42,647 bases of DNA from Merismopedia glauca CCAP 1448/3 (GTDB lineage Bacteria > Cyanobacteriota > Cyanobacteriia > Cyanobacteriales > CCAP-1448): positions 1-42,647 of the forward strand of contig NZ_PVWJ01000036.1 of the NCBI RefSeq assembly GCF_003003775.1, read 5' to 3'. The translations under genes were made by a program, and so were the position numbers. Shown here piece by piece: positions 8,433 through 16,632 of the stretch. A model generated the notes under the pieces. The model was not told the DNA's origin, ran no database searches, and saw only the letters and a list, made by a program, of their open reading frames with translations. Each line of letters opens with the position of its first letter. Position 1 is the first letter of the stretch.

Positions 8433-8480
8433 CCAAGATTTGTAGCATCTTCAAGGTGAATTGGTATGAGTAGGGAATTT

Positions 8481-8530
8481 AGTCCACTTGAGTGGACTTG
8501 AGCTATTAGCTCGGAAATTGATTTCCGAGC
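8481..8530. repeat. Double-hairpin palindromic repeat, orientation 2
   Basis: Two perfect palindromes are separated by a 10-bp spacer containing GCTATTA. The first (8481-8498) has arms AGTCCACT/AGTGGACT around TG. The second (8509-8530) has arms GCTCGGAAAT/ATTTCCGAGC around TG. It ends 19 bp from the stop of the PEP-CTERM gene and may also act as its terminator. Confidence 0.8.
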
Positions 8531-8549
8531 GGGTGTTGCAGCCTAATAA

Positions 8550-9260
8550 TTAAGCCTTTTCACCTTTCTGAGGGCGCTTGAGCCAAGAACCAGCACCCAA
8601 GCTACCAAAGGCTAACGTACCCAAAATGGTAGTTGGTTCAGGAACGGCGCTAGAAGAAGAGAAAGAAGCTGTCCATACCATATCACCTCCTTTTGCGTTA
8701 TCAGTAGAGAAGGGCGAAGTCAGTAAATCCGAGAAACTAGTCGCGCCACTCTGGACTATCCTGCCACCACCATCTTCATATCCGTCGGTAAAATTAGATG
8801 CAGAAGGCACACTAACTATATCAACTATCCCATCTAGATCTTTGAGCGTACTAAGAAAAACGACATATTCTTGACCAGGAGTTAGAGCTAAACTCAACCC
8901 CTCAAAGCTAAAGTTTTCCAGGTTATCGCTAATTTGGGTTGATTTAGTCTCACTTTCAAACAAAATAGAACCAGCTATAGTATTGGTTGTGTTATCAAAA
9001 GCAGCAACAAAAGCTCGAAAATTTACATTGCCCAGATCCACACCACCTGGTACGCCCGTGTTCCCCAATACAAAAGAAAATTCGTTCAGAATATTGTCAT
9101 TAGTAGCAATAAAAGTTTGTCCAACTGTGTTTCCACGATAGGGATCATACTCTCCCATAAAAGCACCAATCAATCCATTACCAGGTCTAGTATCGATTGT
9201 AAATGCTTGCGCTGGCAGTACTGTAGCTGCACATATAAGCGCTACCCCCCCCATCTGCAA
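8550..9260 (-). CDS. PEP-CTERM sorting-domain protein (start region frameshifted)
   Basis: An exported protein of about 235 residues with a C-terminal PEP-CTERM signal: VPEPTTILG, a hydrophobic stretch, then an Arg/Lys end (WLKRPQKGEKA). Such proteins are cut and anchored by an exosortase. The body has no recognised enzyme motif and looks like a beta-rich surface domain. A signal peptide ending PAQA-F is visible. The open frame begins only at a TTG (9260) or ATG (9254) with no good ribosome site. A natural start lies at 9285 (ATG with GAGG seven bases upstream) and encodes MRLAKLMQIA, but it is in another frame. Removing one G from the G8 run at 9245-9252 joins the two frames. It may be phase-variable, a pseudogene, or a sequencing error. 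The family call is firm. Confidence 0.85.
   Translation of the reverse strand: MQMGGVALICAATVLPAQAFTIDTRPGNGLIGAFMGEYDPYRGNTVGQTFIATNDNILNEFSFVLGNTGVPGGVDLGNVNFRAFVAAFDNTTNTIAGSILFESETKSTQISDNLENFSFEGLSLALTPGQEYVVFLSTLKDLDGIVDIVSVPSASNFTDGYEDGGGRIVQSGATSFSDLLTSPFSTDNAKGGDMVWTASFSSSSAVPEPTTILGTLAFGSLGAGSWLKRPQKGEKA
9245..9252 (-). other. G8 homopolymer that puts the PEP-CTERM start out of frame
   Basis: Eight consecutive C on the plus strand (G on the coding strand) lie within the signal-peptide codons. With seven bases the ATG at 9285, which has a Shine-Dalgarno sequence, would read straight into the PEP-CTERM protein. With eight it does not. Confidence 0.8.
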
Positions 9261-9285
9261 TTTGCATAAGTTTTGCTAATCTCAT

Positions 9286-9650
9286 GAGTATCCTCAAAGT
9301 AGAAATATCAGAGCAATTCGACTGAGCAAGATTTGAGCCGAAATAACTTCTTCAGTACTTTCCTCAACCTGGCTCTACGAGAAATTACTTAAAAAGATAC
9401 CAGATTTAATCGATATTTAGTGAACTTAATCCGCCAATTTGACAACTAAATGCCTGTTTTATGATTCAGGAAAGCATTATTTTGTGAATGAAGATTTATC
9501 TATCTGCTCTTGTAGGTATTGCCTACCCTACCTATGATGCGTGTGGGTAAGTCCTGTTTAAAGATTTTCGCCTCTGATTTACGGGAAGATCCATCGCAAG
9601 GTAAAATAGATGTAGTTCAAGATGCAGAATTTTTAGATTTAATAGCGCCA
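9286..9650. promoter_or_regulatory. Intergenic region between PEP-CTERM gene and cysH
   Basis: This 365-bp divergent region is AT-rich and should hold both promoters. At 9512-9531 it contains a decayed copy of the GTAGGGTAGGCA palindrome seen intact at 19603-19627; only the right arm TGCCTACCCTAC is complete. No clear regulator site for sulfur control was recognised. Confidence 0.5.
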
Positions 9651-10382
9651 ATGACCCAAGCTGCACAATCGCCAGTCCAACTGTCTAACTTAAATTTGAA
9701 TGCATTGAACAAAAGGTTCGATAAAGCCTCGCCAAGAGAGATTTTATCTTGGTGTGTTGAAAATATCCCCACAGGCTTCGTACAAACCAGTGCATTCAAT
9801 GTGGATGATATGGTCATTACCGATATTCTCTACCGAGACTTACAACCTAATCCTCCCGTACCGGTTTTGTTTCTCGATACTTTACACCATTTCCCTGAAA
9901 GTTTGGAATTGGTCAGTAAAGCTAAGGCTGTGTATGGCTTAGATTTGCATACATTCAAAGTCCCTGATGTCAACTCAGAAGAAGAATTTGCAGCCAAGTA
10001 TGGTGAAGCTTTGTGGGATACAGATGTCGCCCAATTTCATCATTTAACTAAAATTGAGCCTTTAGTTAGAGGATTAACGGAACTCAAGGCAGTAGCTTGG
10101 ATTACTGGTCGTCGTCGCGATCAAGCGGTGACACGGGCTGATATGCCAGTATTTGAATTTGATGCTAATGGGAGAATGAAGGTTAATCCCTTAGCTAGTT
10201 GGACTCGTAAAGAAAGCTGGGCTTACGTCTACGAACACGATACCATGTATAATCCCTTGCACGATGAGGGTTATCCTAGTATCGGCGATCGCCCTTTAAC
10301 CACTAAAGTTGGCGAAGGTGAAGACGAACGCGCTGGTCGTTGGCGGGGTAGCGAAAAAACTGAGTGTGGGATTCATATTTAA
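9651..10382 (+). CDS. cysH: Phosphoadenylyl-sulfate (PAPS) reductase
   Basis: A 243-residue cytosolic enzyme of assimilatory sulfate reduction that reduces PAPS to sulfite with thioredoxin. The nucleotide-binding part contains TSAFNVDDMVITDI, followed by FLDTLHHFPE and GRRRDQ. The C-terminal tail KTECGIHI carries the catalytic Cys. The paired cysteines that hold a 4Fe-4S cluster in APS reductases are absent, so this is the PAPS type. The frame stays open upstream to 9519, but that extension begins inside a palindromic repeat (9512-9531) and has no conserved look. The ATG at 9651 gives the usual cyanobacterial length, although starts at 9534 or 9537 cannot be excluded. A strong terminator follows at 10417. 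Confidence 0.93.
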   Translation: MTQAAQSPVQLSNLNLNALNKRFDKASPREILSWCVENIPTGFVQTSAFNVDDMVITDILYRDLQPNPPVPVLFLDTLHHFPESLELVSKAKAVYGLDLHTFKVPDVNSEEEFAAKYGEALWDTDVAQFHHLTKIEPLVRGLTELKAVAWITGRRRDQAVTRADMPVFEFDANGRMKVNPLASWTRKESWAYVYEHDTMYNPLHDEGYPSIGDRPLTTKVGEGEDERAGRWRGSEKTECGIHI

Positions 10383-10416
10383 TCCTGATAATTCCTCATT
10401 TATAGACAAAGATAAG

Positions 10417-10451
10417 GGTAAAAGCTCACAAAATGACTTTTACCTTTTTTT
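10417..10451 (+). terminator. Intrinsic terminator after cysH
   Basis: A perfect 8-bp stem GGTAAAAG (10417-10424) / CTTTTACC (10437-10444) with a 12-nt loop is followed at once by seven T. It starts 35 bp after the cysH stop and separates cysH from trpE. Confidence 0.88.
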
Positions 10452-10553
10452 GGCAAACTCATGAGGCTCATTTATTAAAACGTGATCGCCCTCTGTAGAT
10501 CCGCGATCGTCTAAAATCGTTTCTATCTTTGCACGAGAGCATTTACGATTCTC

Positions 10554-12098
10554 ATGATTTTCCCTGACTTCTCCCAATTCAGCCAATTAGCACAAACTGG
10601 TAACTTCATCCCCGTCTATCAAGAATGGGTTGCAGACCTTGATACACCTGTTTCTGCATGGTATAAAGTATGTGCCAGTCAACCCTACAGCTTTTTGCTC
10701 GAATCTGTGGAAGGGGGAGAAAATTTAGCTAGATACAGCTTTTTAGGTTGCAATCCCTTGTGGATTTTGTCAGCGAGGGGAAATACCACTACCCAAACTC
10801 ACCGCGATGGTAGAGTGGAAACCTTTGAGGGCGATCCTTTTGCTACCTTAGCCCAATGTTTAGCCCCTTATCACCCCGTCAAACTCCCCCAACTCCCATC
10901 AGGAATCGGTGGTTTATTTGGGTTTTGGGGTTATGAATTAATCAATTGGATTGAACCTCGCGTTCCCATTCATCCTCTAACTGAAGGTGATTTACCTGAT
11001 GGCTTGTGGATGCAAGTGGATAATTTGCTAATTTTTGACCAAGTAAAGCGAAAAATCTGGGCTATAGCCTATGCAGATTTGCAAGCTGTTGGTGGAGACG
11101 TGAAACAGGCTTATGAATTGGCGTGTGATCGCGTTTCGCAATTAGTTCGCAAACTCCAATTACCCCTCGATGGTGCAGATGTCTTTCTAGAATGGACACC
11201 TCCCAAACCATCTTTAAAAGTTGAAACTGCACTCCCAGAAAATTATACCAGTAACACGTCTCGCGATCGCTTTTGCGATAACGTCAATCGAGCCAAACAA
11301 TATATCAAAGCTGGAGATATCTTCCAAGTAGTTATTTCTCAAAAACTTTCAACTACATATACAGGCGATCCGTTTTCTTTATATCGTTCCTTGCGCCTGA
11401 TCAATCCTTCACCTTATATGGCTTATTTTAACTTCAAAGACTGGCAATTAATTGGTTCTAGTCCAGAAGTAATGGTCAAAGCAGAATTGACTCCAGAAAA
11501 TAGTTTAAAAGCCATAGTTAGACCAATTGCTGGAACTCGTCGTCGGGGACAAAACCTGCCAGAAGATACCGCATTAGCTGAGGATTTATTGCAAGATCCT
11601 AAAGAAGTTGCCGAACACATCATGTTAGTAGATTTAGGGCGCAACGATTTGGGTAGAGTTTGTCAAAGTGGAACGGTAAAAGTCGACGAATTAATGTTAA
11701 TTGAAAGATATTCTCACGTCATGCATATTGTTAGTAATGTCGTCGGAATATTAGCTAAAAATAAAACAGCTTGGGATTTACTCAAAGCCTGTTTTCCGGC
11801 GGGAACAGTTAGTGGCGCGCCCAAAATTCGAGCGATGGAAATTATTTATGAATTAGAAAACAGTCGGCGCGGTCCTTATTCTGGAGTTTATGGCTACTAT
11901 GATTTTGAAGGACAATTGAACAGTGCGATTACAATTCGCACTATGATTGTGCGTCCTCAATCCGATAGAAAACACCTAGTTACAGTCCAAGCTGGTGCAG
12001 GTTTAGTCGCCGATTCTATCCCCGAAACCGAATATCAAGAAACTCTAAATAAAGCAAAAGGTTTGTTAGAAGCAATTCGTTGTTTACCGCAAAGATAG
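10554..12098 (+). CDS. trpE: Anthranilate synthase component I
   Basis: A 514-residue enzyme that makes anthranilate from chorismate in tryptophan synthesis, using ammonia from the TrpG glutaminase subunit. The N-terminal domain has LLESVEGGE (48-56), the region that binds tryptophan for feedback inhibition. The chorismate-binding domain runs from about 220, with IVRPIAGTRRRG, DLGRNDLGRV, and the GTVSGAPKIRAMEI signature. The length and motif order are normal for stand-alone TrpE; no TrpG domain is fused. The ATG at 10554 is chosen. No other trp gene is nearby, as is usual for the scattered trp genes of cyanobacteria, and no leader peptide rich in Trp codons was seen. Confidence 0.96.
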   Translation: MIFPDFSQFSQLAQTGNFIPVYQEWVADLDTPVSAWYKVCASQPYSFLLESVEGGENLARYSFLGCNPLWILSARGNTTTQTHRDGRVETFEGDPFATLAQCLAPYHPVKLPQLPSGIGGLFGFWGYELINWIEPRVPIHPLTEGDLPDGLWMQVDNLLIFDQVKRKIWAIAYADLQAVGGDVKQAYELACDRVSQLVRKLQLPLDGADVFLEWTPPKPSLKVETALPENYTSNTSRDRFCDNVNRAKQYIKAGDIFQVVISQKLSTTYTGDPFSLYRSLRLINPSPYMAYFNFKDWQLIGSSPEVMVKAELTPENSLKAIVRPIAGTRRRGQNLPEDTALAEDLLQDPKEVAEHIMLVDLGRNDLGRVCQSGTVKVDELMLIERYSHVMHIVSNVVGILAKNKTAWDLLKACFPAGTVSGAPKIRAMEIIYELENSRRGPYSGVYGYYDFEGQLNSAITIRTMIVRPQSDRKHLVTVQAGAGLVADSIPETEYQETLNKAKGLLEAIRCLPQR

Positions 12099-12339
12099 CA
12101 ATTCATCTAGTGGAATTAACGCGGGATACTTGAGAACCAACTTCAGTTTGCTGGCTCCATAATATGGAAAATATCATTAGTCAAAGTTAGAGCTATCATG
12201 TTTGCGAGACACTTTATCTAGTGGCACAAGAGCTTAAAATAGTCGGGCGATCGCCTTCATAATTGAAAGTAAGATAAAATTCATCTACGCTTATCTGCCC
12301 GCTTTTCAAACTTTTTCAACTTACAAGCGATCAATAATT
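12099..12339. other. Intergenic region trpE to pilin-GH gene
   Basis: These 241 bp contain one GGGCGATCGCC site and nothing else that I can support as a gene, terminator or operator. Confidence 0.4.
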
Positions 12340-13245
12340 ATGTACGCTAGAATCCCTTTGACAATTGGTGCAATAGCTTCTCTTATTTGTATTTCAGCTA
12401 CTCCCAGTATTTCTCAAACATTAGAAGAAAAATTATTGGGAACATGGGAGAGTGAATTGGCATTTGAGAGATATATATTAGTTTTTACTTCCCCAAATAA
12501 TCTATTCATACTAAATGCAGCAGGCTCGAAATCAGAATATCATGGGTTGGAGTATCGTTATAAAATAAATCGCAAAGCTAAGCCGACACAACTAGATATT
12601 ATTATTGACGGTATTAGATCGACAGACAAGCTTTCGACCATACTAGAAATAGACAGAAATGGTACTCTAAAAATTCAATTGGAAGGTGTCAAACCCAATC
12701 AAGAGCGTCCTAAAATTTTTACTGACAATGCTACAACTTTTGCTAAGATATCTGGCTCGACTTCACTACCTCCCAAAGCTTTTATCTATAACGGTAAACC
12801 CCAACCGCAAACAGCGAGAGGTAAAGAGAGCGAAGCCAGGTTGTTAATTGATTTTATCAACAGAGCGCAAATATTTCACCGTTCTCAAACAACTATATTC
12901 GTTAATAATACAGAATATCCCATCAAAAGAACTAGATTTACCAATAAATTTGATGCTCTAGCATTAGGCACTCTATCAGGAAAAAGTAGAGCACAAACCA
13001 ACAATTATGCATACAGATTATTTGGTGGAAAAGATAGGGCTTTTGCTACTGCTACGGCGAAAGTTAAGGGTTTAAAAAGTTATGTAGGTGCAACTTTTCT
13101 ATACGTTAATGTAGAAGGTAAATCTGTGATGTCGAGTATAGTTTGTGAGACAGAAAAACCCACAAAAATTCCGCCTAAGTTTCCCAAGCTTGTAGGGGGA
13201 AGTGACTCTATTAAATGCCCGTTAGGTTCTCAGCTACTAAAATAA
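12340..13245 (+). CDS. Exported protein with C-terminal type IV pilin-like G/H domain
   Basis: A 301-residue secreted or periplasmic protein. Residues 1-26 form a signal peptide (hydrophobic IGAIASLICISA, then SISQ). Residues 28-135 begin KLLGTWES and look like a small lipocalin-like beta domain. Residues 160-290 fit the cyanobacterial pilin-GH pattern: ARLLIDFINRAQIFH, a LALGT block, NNYAYRLFG, LKSYVGATF and IVCETEKP. Pilin-GH proteins usually have a prepilin N-terminus or lie close to a membrane helix. Here the domain is instead fused behind a secreted beta domain. It is transcribed alone, and a hairpin at 13253-13286 follows. The function is unknown; an envelope or stress role is only a guess. 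Confidence 0.75.
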   Translation: MYARIPLTIGAIASLICISATPSISQTLEEKLLGTWESELAFERYILVFTSPNNLFILNAAGSKSEYHGLEYRYKINRKAKPTQLDIIIDGIRSTDKLSTILEIDRNGTLKIQLEGVKPNQERPKIFTDNATTFAKISGSTSLPPKAFIYNGKPQPQTARGKESEARLLIDFINRAQIFHRSQTTIFVNNTEYPIKRTRFTNKFDALALGTLSGKSRAQTNNYAYRLFGGKDRAFATATAKVKGLKSYVGATFLYVNVEGKSVMSSIVCETEKPTKIPPKFPKLVGGSDSIKCPLGSQLLK

Positions 13246-13252
13246 AGGTTTG

Positions 13253-13286
13253 TGAGGCGATCGAGCGTGCAGAATAGAGCGCCTCA
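13253..13286. terminator. Hairpin between convergent genes
   Basis: Seven-bp arms TGAGGCG (13253-13259) / CGCCTCA (13280-13286) with a 20-nt loop lie between the pilin-GH gene and the convergent acetyltransferase gene. No U tract follows on either strand, so its terminator role is uncertain. Confidence 0.4.
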
Positions 13287-13301
13287 GTAACAAGTAATGA
13301 G

Positions 13302-13859
13302 TTAGTTCACTCTCAAGCCCATAATTATTAAATCTCGTTCTAACCCATCTAGTTTTGCTACTTTTGGGAAATATCCCCATTGTTGAAACTGGAATTTTTG
13401 GAACAAATTTAAACTGGGATAATTATGAGCAAAAATGAATCCTAGTAAAGTATTCACTTGCCATTTAGGACACATCTCTAAACTATGTTTTAGTAGATAA
13501 GAACCCCAACCTTTACGAGAGTAGCTGTTAGCAATATAGATACTTACTTCGGCTGTGGCTTGGTATGCAGGTCTACCATAAAAAGATTGTAAACTCAGCC
13601 AGCCGATCGCTCTTTTTTCTAGTTCTAAAACTAGTAAAGGTCGAGTATTTGAATCGTGTTCTTCAAACCAATTAAGCCGACTTTGCCAGGAAATTGGTTC
13701 CAGATCTGCTGTTACTATCCGACTGGGAATAGTCGAATTATAAATTTCAATTATTGCGGGTAAATCTTCTCTCTGGGCAATTCTAATGACTGGATTAACC
13801 ACGGTGGTAATATTTTTGACTTGAATAGTTAATAAGCGATCGAGTTTAAACTTAATCAA
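13302..13859 (-). CDS. GNAT-family N-acetyltransferase, phosphinothricin-acetyltransferase-like
   Basis: A 185-residue acetyl-CoA-dependent acetyltransferase. The start of the domain reads IRIAQREDLPAIIEIYN and the acceptor region is SWQSRLNWFEEH. The acetyl-CoA loop is SYSRKGWGSYLLKHSL, in the place of the usual RGxGxGxxL. This layout is that of the PAT/MnaT-type subfamily, which acetylates small amines such as phosphinothricin or methionine derivatives. The exact substrate cannot be told. The reading frame opens with a TTG at 13859; a GTG at 13802 would give about 166 residues, also normal for the family. Neither has a clear ribosome site. It is divergent from the M28 peptidase gene. Confidence 0.85.
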   Translation of the reverse strand: MIKFKLDRLLTIQVKNITTVVNPVIRIAQREDLPAIIEIYNSTIPSRIVTADLEPISWQSRLNWFEEHDSNTRPLLVLELEKRAIGWLSLQSFYGRPAYQATAEVSIYIANSYSRKGWGSYLLKHSLEMCPKWQVNTLLGFIFAHNYPSLNLFQKFQFQQWGYFPKVAKLDGLERDLIIMGLRVN

Positions 13860-13908
13860 ATTTTGGGTACTTTAACAAAAATAGAAATTAAGTCGAATCG
13901 CAAATTAT

Positions 13909-14754
13909 ATGGATGCTAATTTAACCGAAAATTTACATACCCATCTTCAAGAGATAGTCAGAGAACGCGATCCATATTTCAATACATTAGGACATTTTTA
14001 TGTAAAACAATACATTCACAAACAACTATCTCAGTGGGGTAATGTAGAAACTCATGAATTTCAAGATCGAGGTCAAACCTTTGAGAATTTAATTCTTAAT
14101 TTACCTAGTGCTACTGAAGAAAAACAGCCTCCGATTCTAATTGGCGCACATTATGACAGCGTACCAGGTACGCTAGGTGCAGATGATAATGGGACTGGAG
14201 TAGCAGTTTTATTAGAATTAGCCAGATTATTTGCCGCTAAACCTTTAAAATATCCAGTTAGATTAGTAGCTTTCGATTTAGAAGAGTATGGATTGTTGGG
14301 TAGTACCGCCTATGCGACTAAGTTACACGCCCAAAAAGAACCTCTGAGATTAATGATTTCCTTAGAGATGTTGGGATATTTTGACGATCGCCCTGGTTCT
14401 CAAACCTACCCATCACCTCTACAATACCTCTACCCCAATCGAGGAGACTTTATTGCATTGATAGGCAATTGGTCTACCATTACCGATTTGATGCGCTTGA
14501 GTGGCAAAATTAGGCAAACTGGAACCGCTTGTCAATGGCTACCCGTACCCAATAGAGGTTCAATCGTACCTATGAGTCGAAATAGCGATCATGCACCATT
14601 TTGGGATCGGGGTTACCCAGCTATGATGGTCACAGATACAGCTTTTTTACGCAATCCCCACTATCACCAGCCGAGCGATCGCCTAGATACTTTAAACTTT
14701 GATTTTCTCACAGGTGTCTGCCAGGGTCTTGCCCATAGCTTATCGTATTTGTAA
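13909..14754 (+). CDS. M28-family zinc metallopeptidase
   Basis: A 281-residue aminopeptidase-like enzyme that needs two zinc ions. The zinc ligands appear in order: His in GAHYDSV, Asp in GADDNGTG, the Glu pair in DLEEYGLLGS, Asp/His in NSDHAPFWD, and the final His in NPHYHQPSD. There is no signal peptide or membrane helix, so it should be cytosolic, unlike many secreted M28 enzymes. The ATG at 13909 gives a complete domain. The gene ends 31 bp from the end of the convergent anti-sigma gene. The substrate is unknown; general peptide turnover is a reasonable guess. Confidence 0.9.
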   Translation: MDANLTENLHTHLQEIVRERDPYFNTLGHFYVKQYIHKQLSQWGNVETHEFQDRGQTFENLILNLPSATEEKQPPILIGAHYDSVPGTLGADDNGTGVAVLLELARLFAAKPLKYPVRLVAFDLEEYGLLGSTAYATKLHAQKEPLRLMISLEMLGYFDDRPGSQTYPSPLQYLYPNRGDFIALIGNWSTITDLMRLSGKIRQTGTACQWLPVPNRGSIVPMSRNSDHAPFWDRGYPAMMVTDTAFLRNPHYHQPSDRLDTLNFDFLTGVCQGLAHSLSYL

Positions 14755-14785
14755 ACTGTAGACAAAATTAATTGTATAAGTACCG

Positions 14786-15610
14786 TTAAATCGATAAATT
14801 CCCCTCCATCACAGTTGCACCTGTAGGTTTTGGGAGAGACTTCAACGGCTCAATAGTAATCTTAGCTGCTGATATTGCTGGCATAGAACTATCCATTGGT
14901 AATTGCACTAAAACCTTTCCTTTAGAGTCAGGCTGAAAATCTCCACAGTTAATCTTTTTATCCCCACTCATTGCCCATAATCTGTAAACTTGTCCTTGAG
15001 GTGGTGGTGTGAGATTTTCAATCGTTAGGACGACTGTTTGAGATTTAGGTACAACTACCATACTCCCTGCTGCTTTGGGAGTTTTGCCCATCCCATGCAG
15101 GCTGACTAAGCTATTATTTGGTTGGCGTAGCAAGGCGATAGTCTGCTGATACTGGACTAATTCCTGCTTCAAAATCGCTATTTGCCGATCATTTTGGCGA
15201 TTTTGAGCTAGTTTTTGATTCAAGCTGGCGATTTGCTGATTAAGCTGATAATTCCACCAACCTAAACCAATGAGTACGCTAGCGGCGATAGTGCTGCCCA
15301 AACCCAGCCAGATATTTGGTTTACGGCTCCTTAGCCGAGGAATCGCCATGACTGGCGCTGCATCTTGTGCGATCGCTTCTGCTTGAGCCGCTTCTAGAAT
15401 TTTTGCTCCCAACTCTGCGGCAGGTGAACTTTCTGGTAAGCTCAGAGGCAGCAATGCTAAGGTTTCCCGCAAGCATCTCACTTCGTCTGCTAAATCGGGA
15501 TGGGATTCTAGCAATTCATGTACCATCGCCACTTCTTCTGAAGTCAAATCGCCAAGGACGTAACTTGCCAAAAGACCGTGCCATTCTTCGAGTCCGTGTG
15601 AGCCTATCAT
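14786..15610 (-). CDS. RskA-like anti-sigma factor
   Basis: A 274-residue membrane-bound anti-sigma factor for the ECF sigma factor encoded just upstream. Residues 1-60 form the cytosolic anti-sigma domain (ASYVLGDLTSEEVAMVHELL). The Cys-x-x-Cys pair of zinc-binding anti-sigma factors is missing. A single membrane helix lies near residues 100-117 (IWLGLGSTIAASVLIGLGWW). A coiled coil rich in Gln follows, then the outer RskA domain (TIENLTPPPQGQVYRLWAM). The start codon is 2 bp after the sigma stop, so the two are translated as a unit. Regulated proteolysis of the anti-sigma factor is known for the family; here it is inference. Confidence 0.9.
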   Translation of the reverse strand: MIGSHGLEEWHGLLASYVLGDLTSEEVAMVHELLESHPDLADEVRCLRETLALLPLSLPESSPAAELGAKILEAAQAEAIAQDAAPVMAIPRLRSRKPNIWLGLGSTIAASVLIGLGWWNYQLNQQIASLNQKLAQNRQNDRQIAILKQELVQYQQTIALLRQPNNSLVSLHGMGKTPKAAGSMVVVPKSQTVVLTIENLTPPPQGQVYRLWAMSGDKKINCGDFQPDSKGKVLVQLPMDSSMPAISAAKITIEPLKSLPKPTGATVMEGNLSI

Positions 15611-15612
15611 AC

Positions 15613-16167
15613 TTATTCCACTAAATCTTGCAGCATTTGTCTGAGCCTGAGTAAACCTTGGCGTTTATTAGTTTTAACCGTCCCTAATGGCAAATTTAAG
15701 CCTGCTGAGATTTCTGATTGACTCATACCCTCAAAATAAGCCATCTCTAAAACTTGTCTTTGATTGTCTGGTAGTTCAGACATAGCTTCAGATACACGTT
15801 GGGAAATCTCTTTTAAGGAAATCTTGTCCATCAAATTAGTTGAATTTTCCAGAGGTTGATTGTGACCCCATTTTTGCAGTACATTGAGATGCGATCGCTT
15901 TTGCCGATGGCGATCTATAGCTTTAGAACGAGTCATGGTAGTCAGGAAAACTTGCATCGAACCTCGCTTAGAGTCGTAGCTGCGATTGCGCCACAAAGTC
16001 AGAAAGACATCCTGAGTCAGATCTTCGGCTTCCTGTGGATTACCTAACATCCGTAAAGCCATGCGGTAAACTATCTCTCCATAACCATCATAAAGTTTGC
16101 CCAAAGCGGATAGATCGCCTAAACAGAGGGCTTGAAATAACTCTGCATCCGTTTGATTGGATAACAT
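15613..16167 (-). CDS. ECF (group 4) RNA polymerase sigma factor
   Basis: A 184-residue sigma-70-family factor with only regions 2 and 4. Region 2 (about 20-90) contains the core-binding block MLGNPQEAEDLTQDVFLTLW and the -10 recognition stretch. Region 4 (about 125-180) has LPDNQRQVLEMAYFEGMSQ, then the helix-turn-helix SEISAGLNLPLGTVKTNKR. It resembles the SigK/RskA-type ECF group. Its anti-sigma partner is the next gene, 2 bp away. ECF factors usually activate their own promoter; a 15-bp palindrome 91 bp upstream (16258-16272) may be relevant. The target genes cannot be read from this window. Confidence 0.93.
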   Translation of the reverse strand: MLSNQTDAELFQALCLGDLSALGKLYDGYGEIVYRMALRMLGNPQEAEDLTQDVFLTLWRNRSYDSKRGSMQVFLTTMTRSKAIDRHRQKRSHLNVLQKWGHNQPLENSTNLMDKISLKEISQRVSEAMSELPDNQRQVLEMAYFEGMSQSEISAGLNLPLGTVKTNKRQGLLRLRQMLQDLVE

Positions 16168-16257
16168 AATTTATCGATGGCTAATTGAGAATATCGGCAA
16201 TTTTTTCCTAGGTAGAATCACCTCTTATCAACTTCTCCTCTCGAAAATCTCTTAATT

Positions 16258-16272
16258 ATACGTAATACGTAT
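16258..16272. promoter_or_regulatory. 15-bp palindrome upstream of the ECF sigma gene
   Basis: Perfect 7-bp arms ATACGTA and TACGTAT flank one A, about 91 bp upstream of the sigma start. It could be an operator or part of an autoregulated promoter. Being AT-rich, it could also occur by chance. Confidence 0.3.
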
Positions 16273-16429
16273 TCAAACCCCAAAAAGATTTACTTCTTTA
16301 GAGATATCTAGAGACAGGGGTGGAAATAGTTGAGATCGTGTTACGGTGTTAAAGTTGTAGTGCTATAGCAGTCGAAGCCAAGGTTAGGACATAATTGAAG
16401 GCTGAAACCATTGATAAAGATGGCATTTT

Positions 16430-16471
16430 ACTTCTGACTTCTGACTTCTGACTTCTGACTTCTGACTTCTG
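16430..16471. repeat. Heptanucleotide STRR, ACTTCTG x6
   Basis: Six exact tandem copies of a 7-bp unit (42 bp). The same unit, or its complement AGAAGTC, occurs at 23313-23347, 40305-40346 and around the palindromes at 26832 and 29426. Confidence 0.95.
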
Positions 16472-16632
16472 CTATAACGTCTATCCCTAAATCGGGCAGA
16501 GCAGAACTACACCAGGCGATTGCGATCGTCTATTTTTAAGCAAGCAATTGCTTCTATTTTCCACCACCATTAAGCCGTCTTTTCTGGGCTTTAATGGCAG
16601 CTAAAAGTCTGTCTAGAGAGGATTGAACAAAA

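Larger units (their letters stand above)
16168..16632. promoter_or_regulatory. Divergent region between sigma factor and sodB
   Basis: This 465-bp region holds a 15-bp palindrome (16258-16272) and a six-copy heptanucleotide repeat (16430-16471). The sodB ribosome site AGAGGA lies just before 16625. No iron-box or other known operator for sodB was recognised with confidence. Confidence 0.5.

Noticed and set aside
9519-9650. An N-terminal extension of CysH.
   Set aside because: It begins inside a palindromic repeat and has no conserved look; the ATG at 9651 gives the usual length. Starts at 9534/9537 remain possible.
16430-16471. The regular heptanucleotide arrays as a possible CRISPR.
   Set aside because: The unit is 7 bp with no spacers; this is a tandem repeat of the STRR type.
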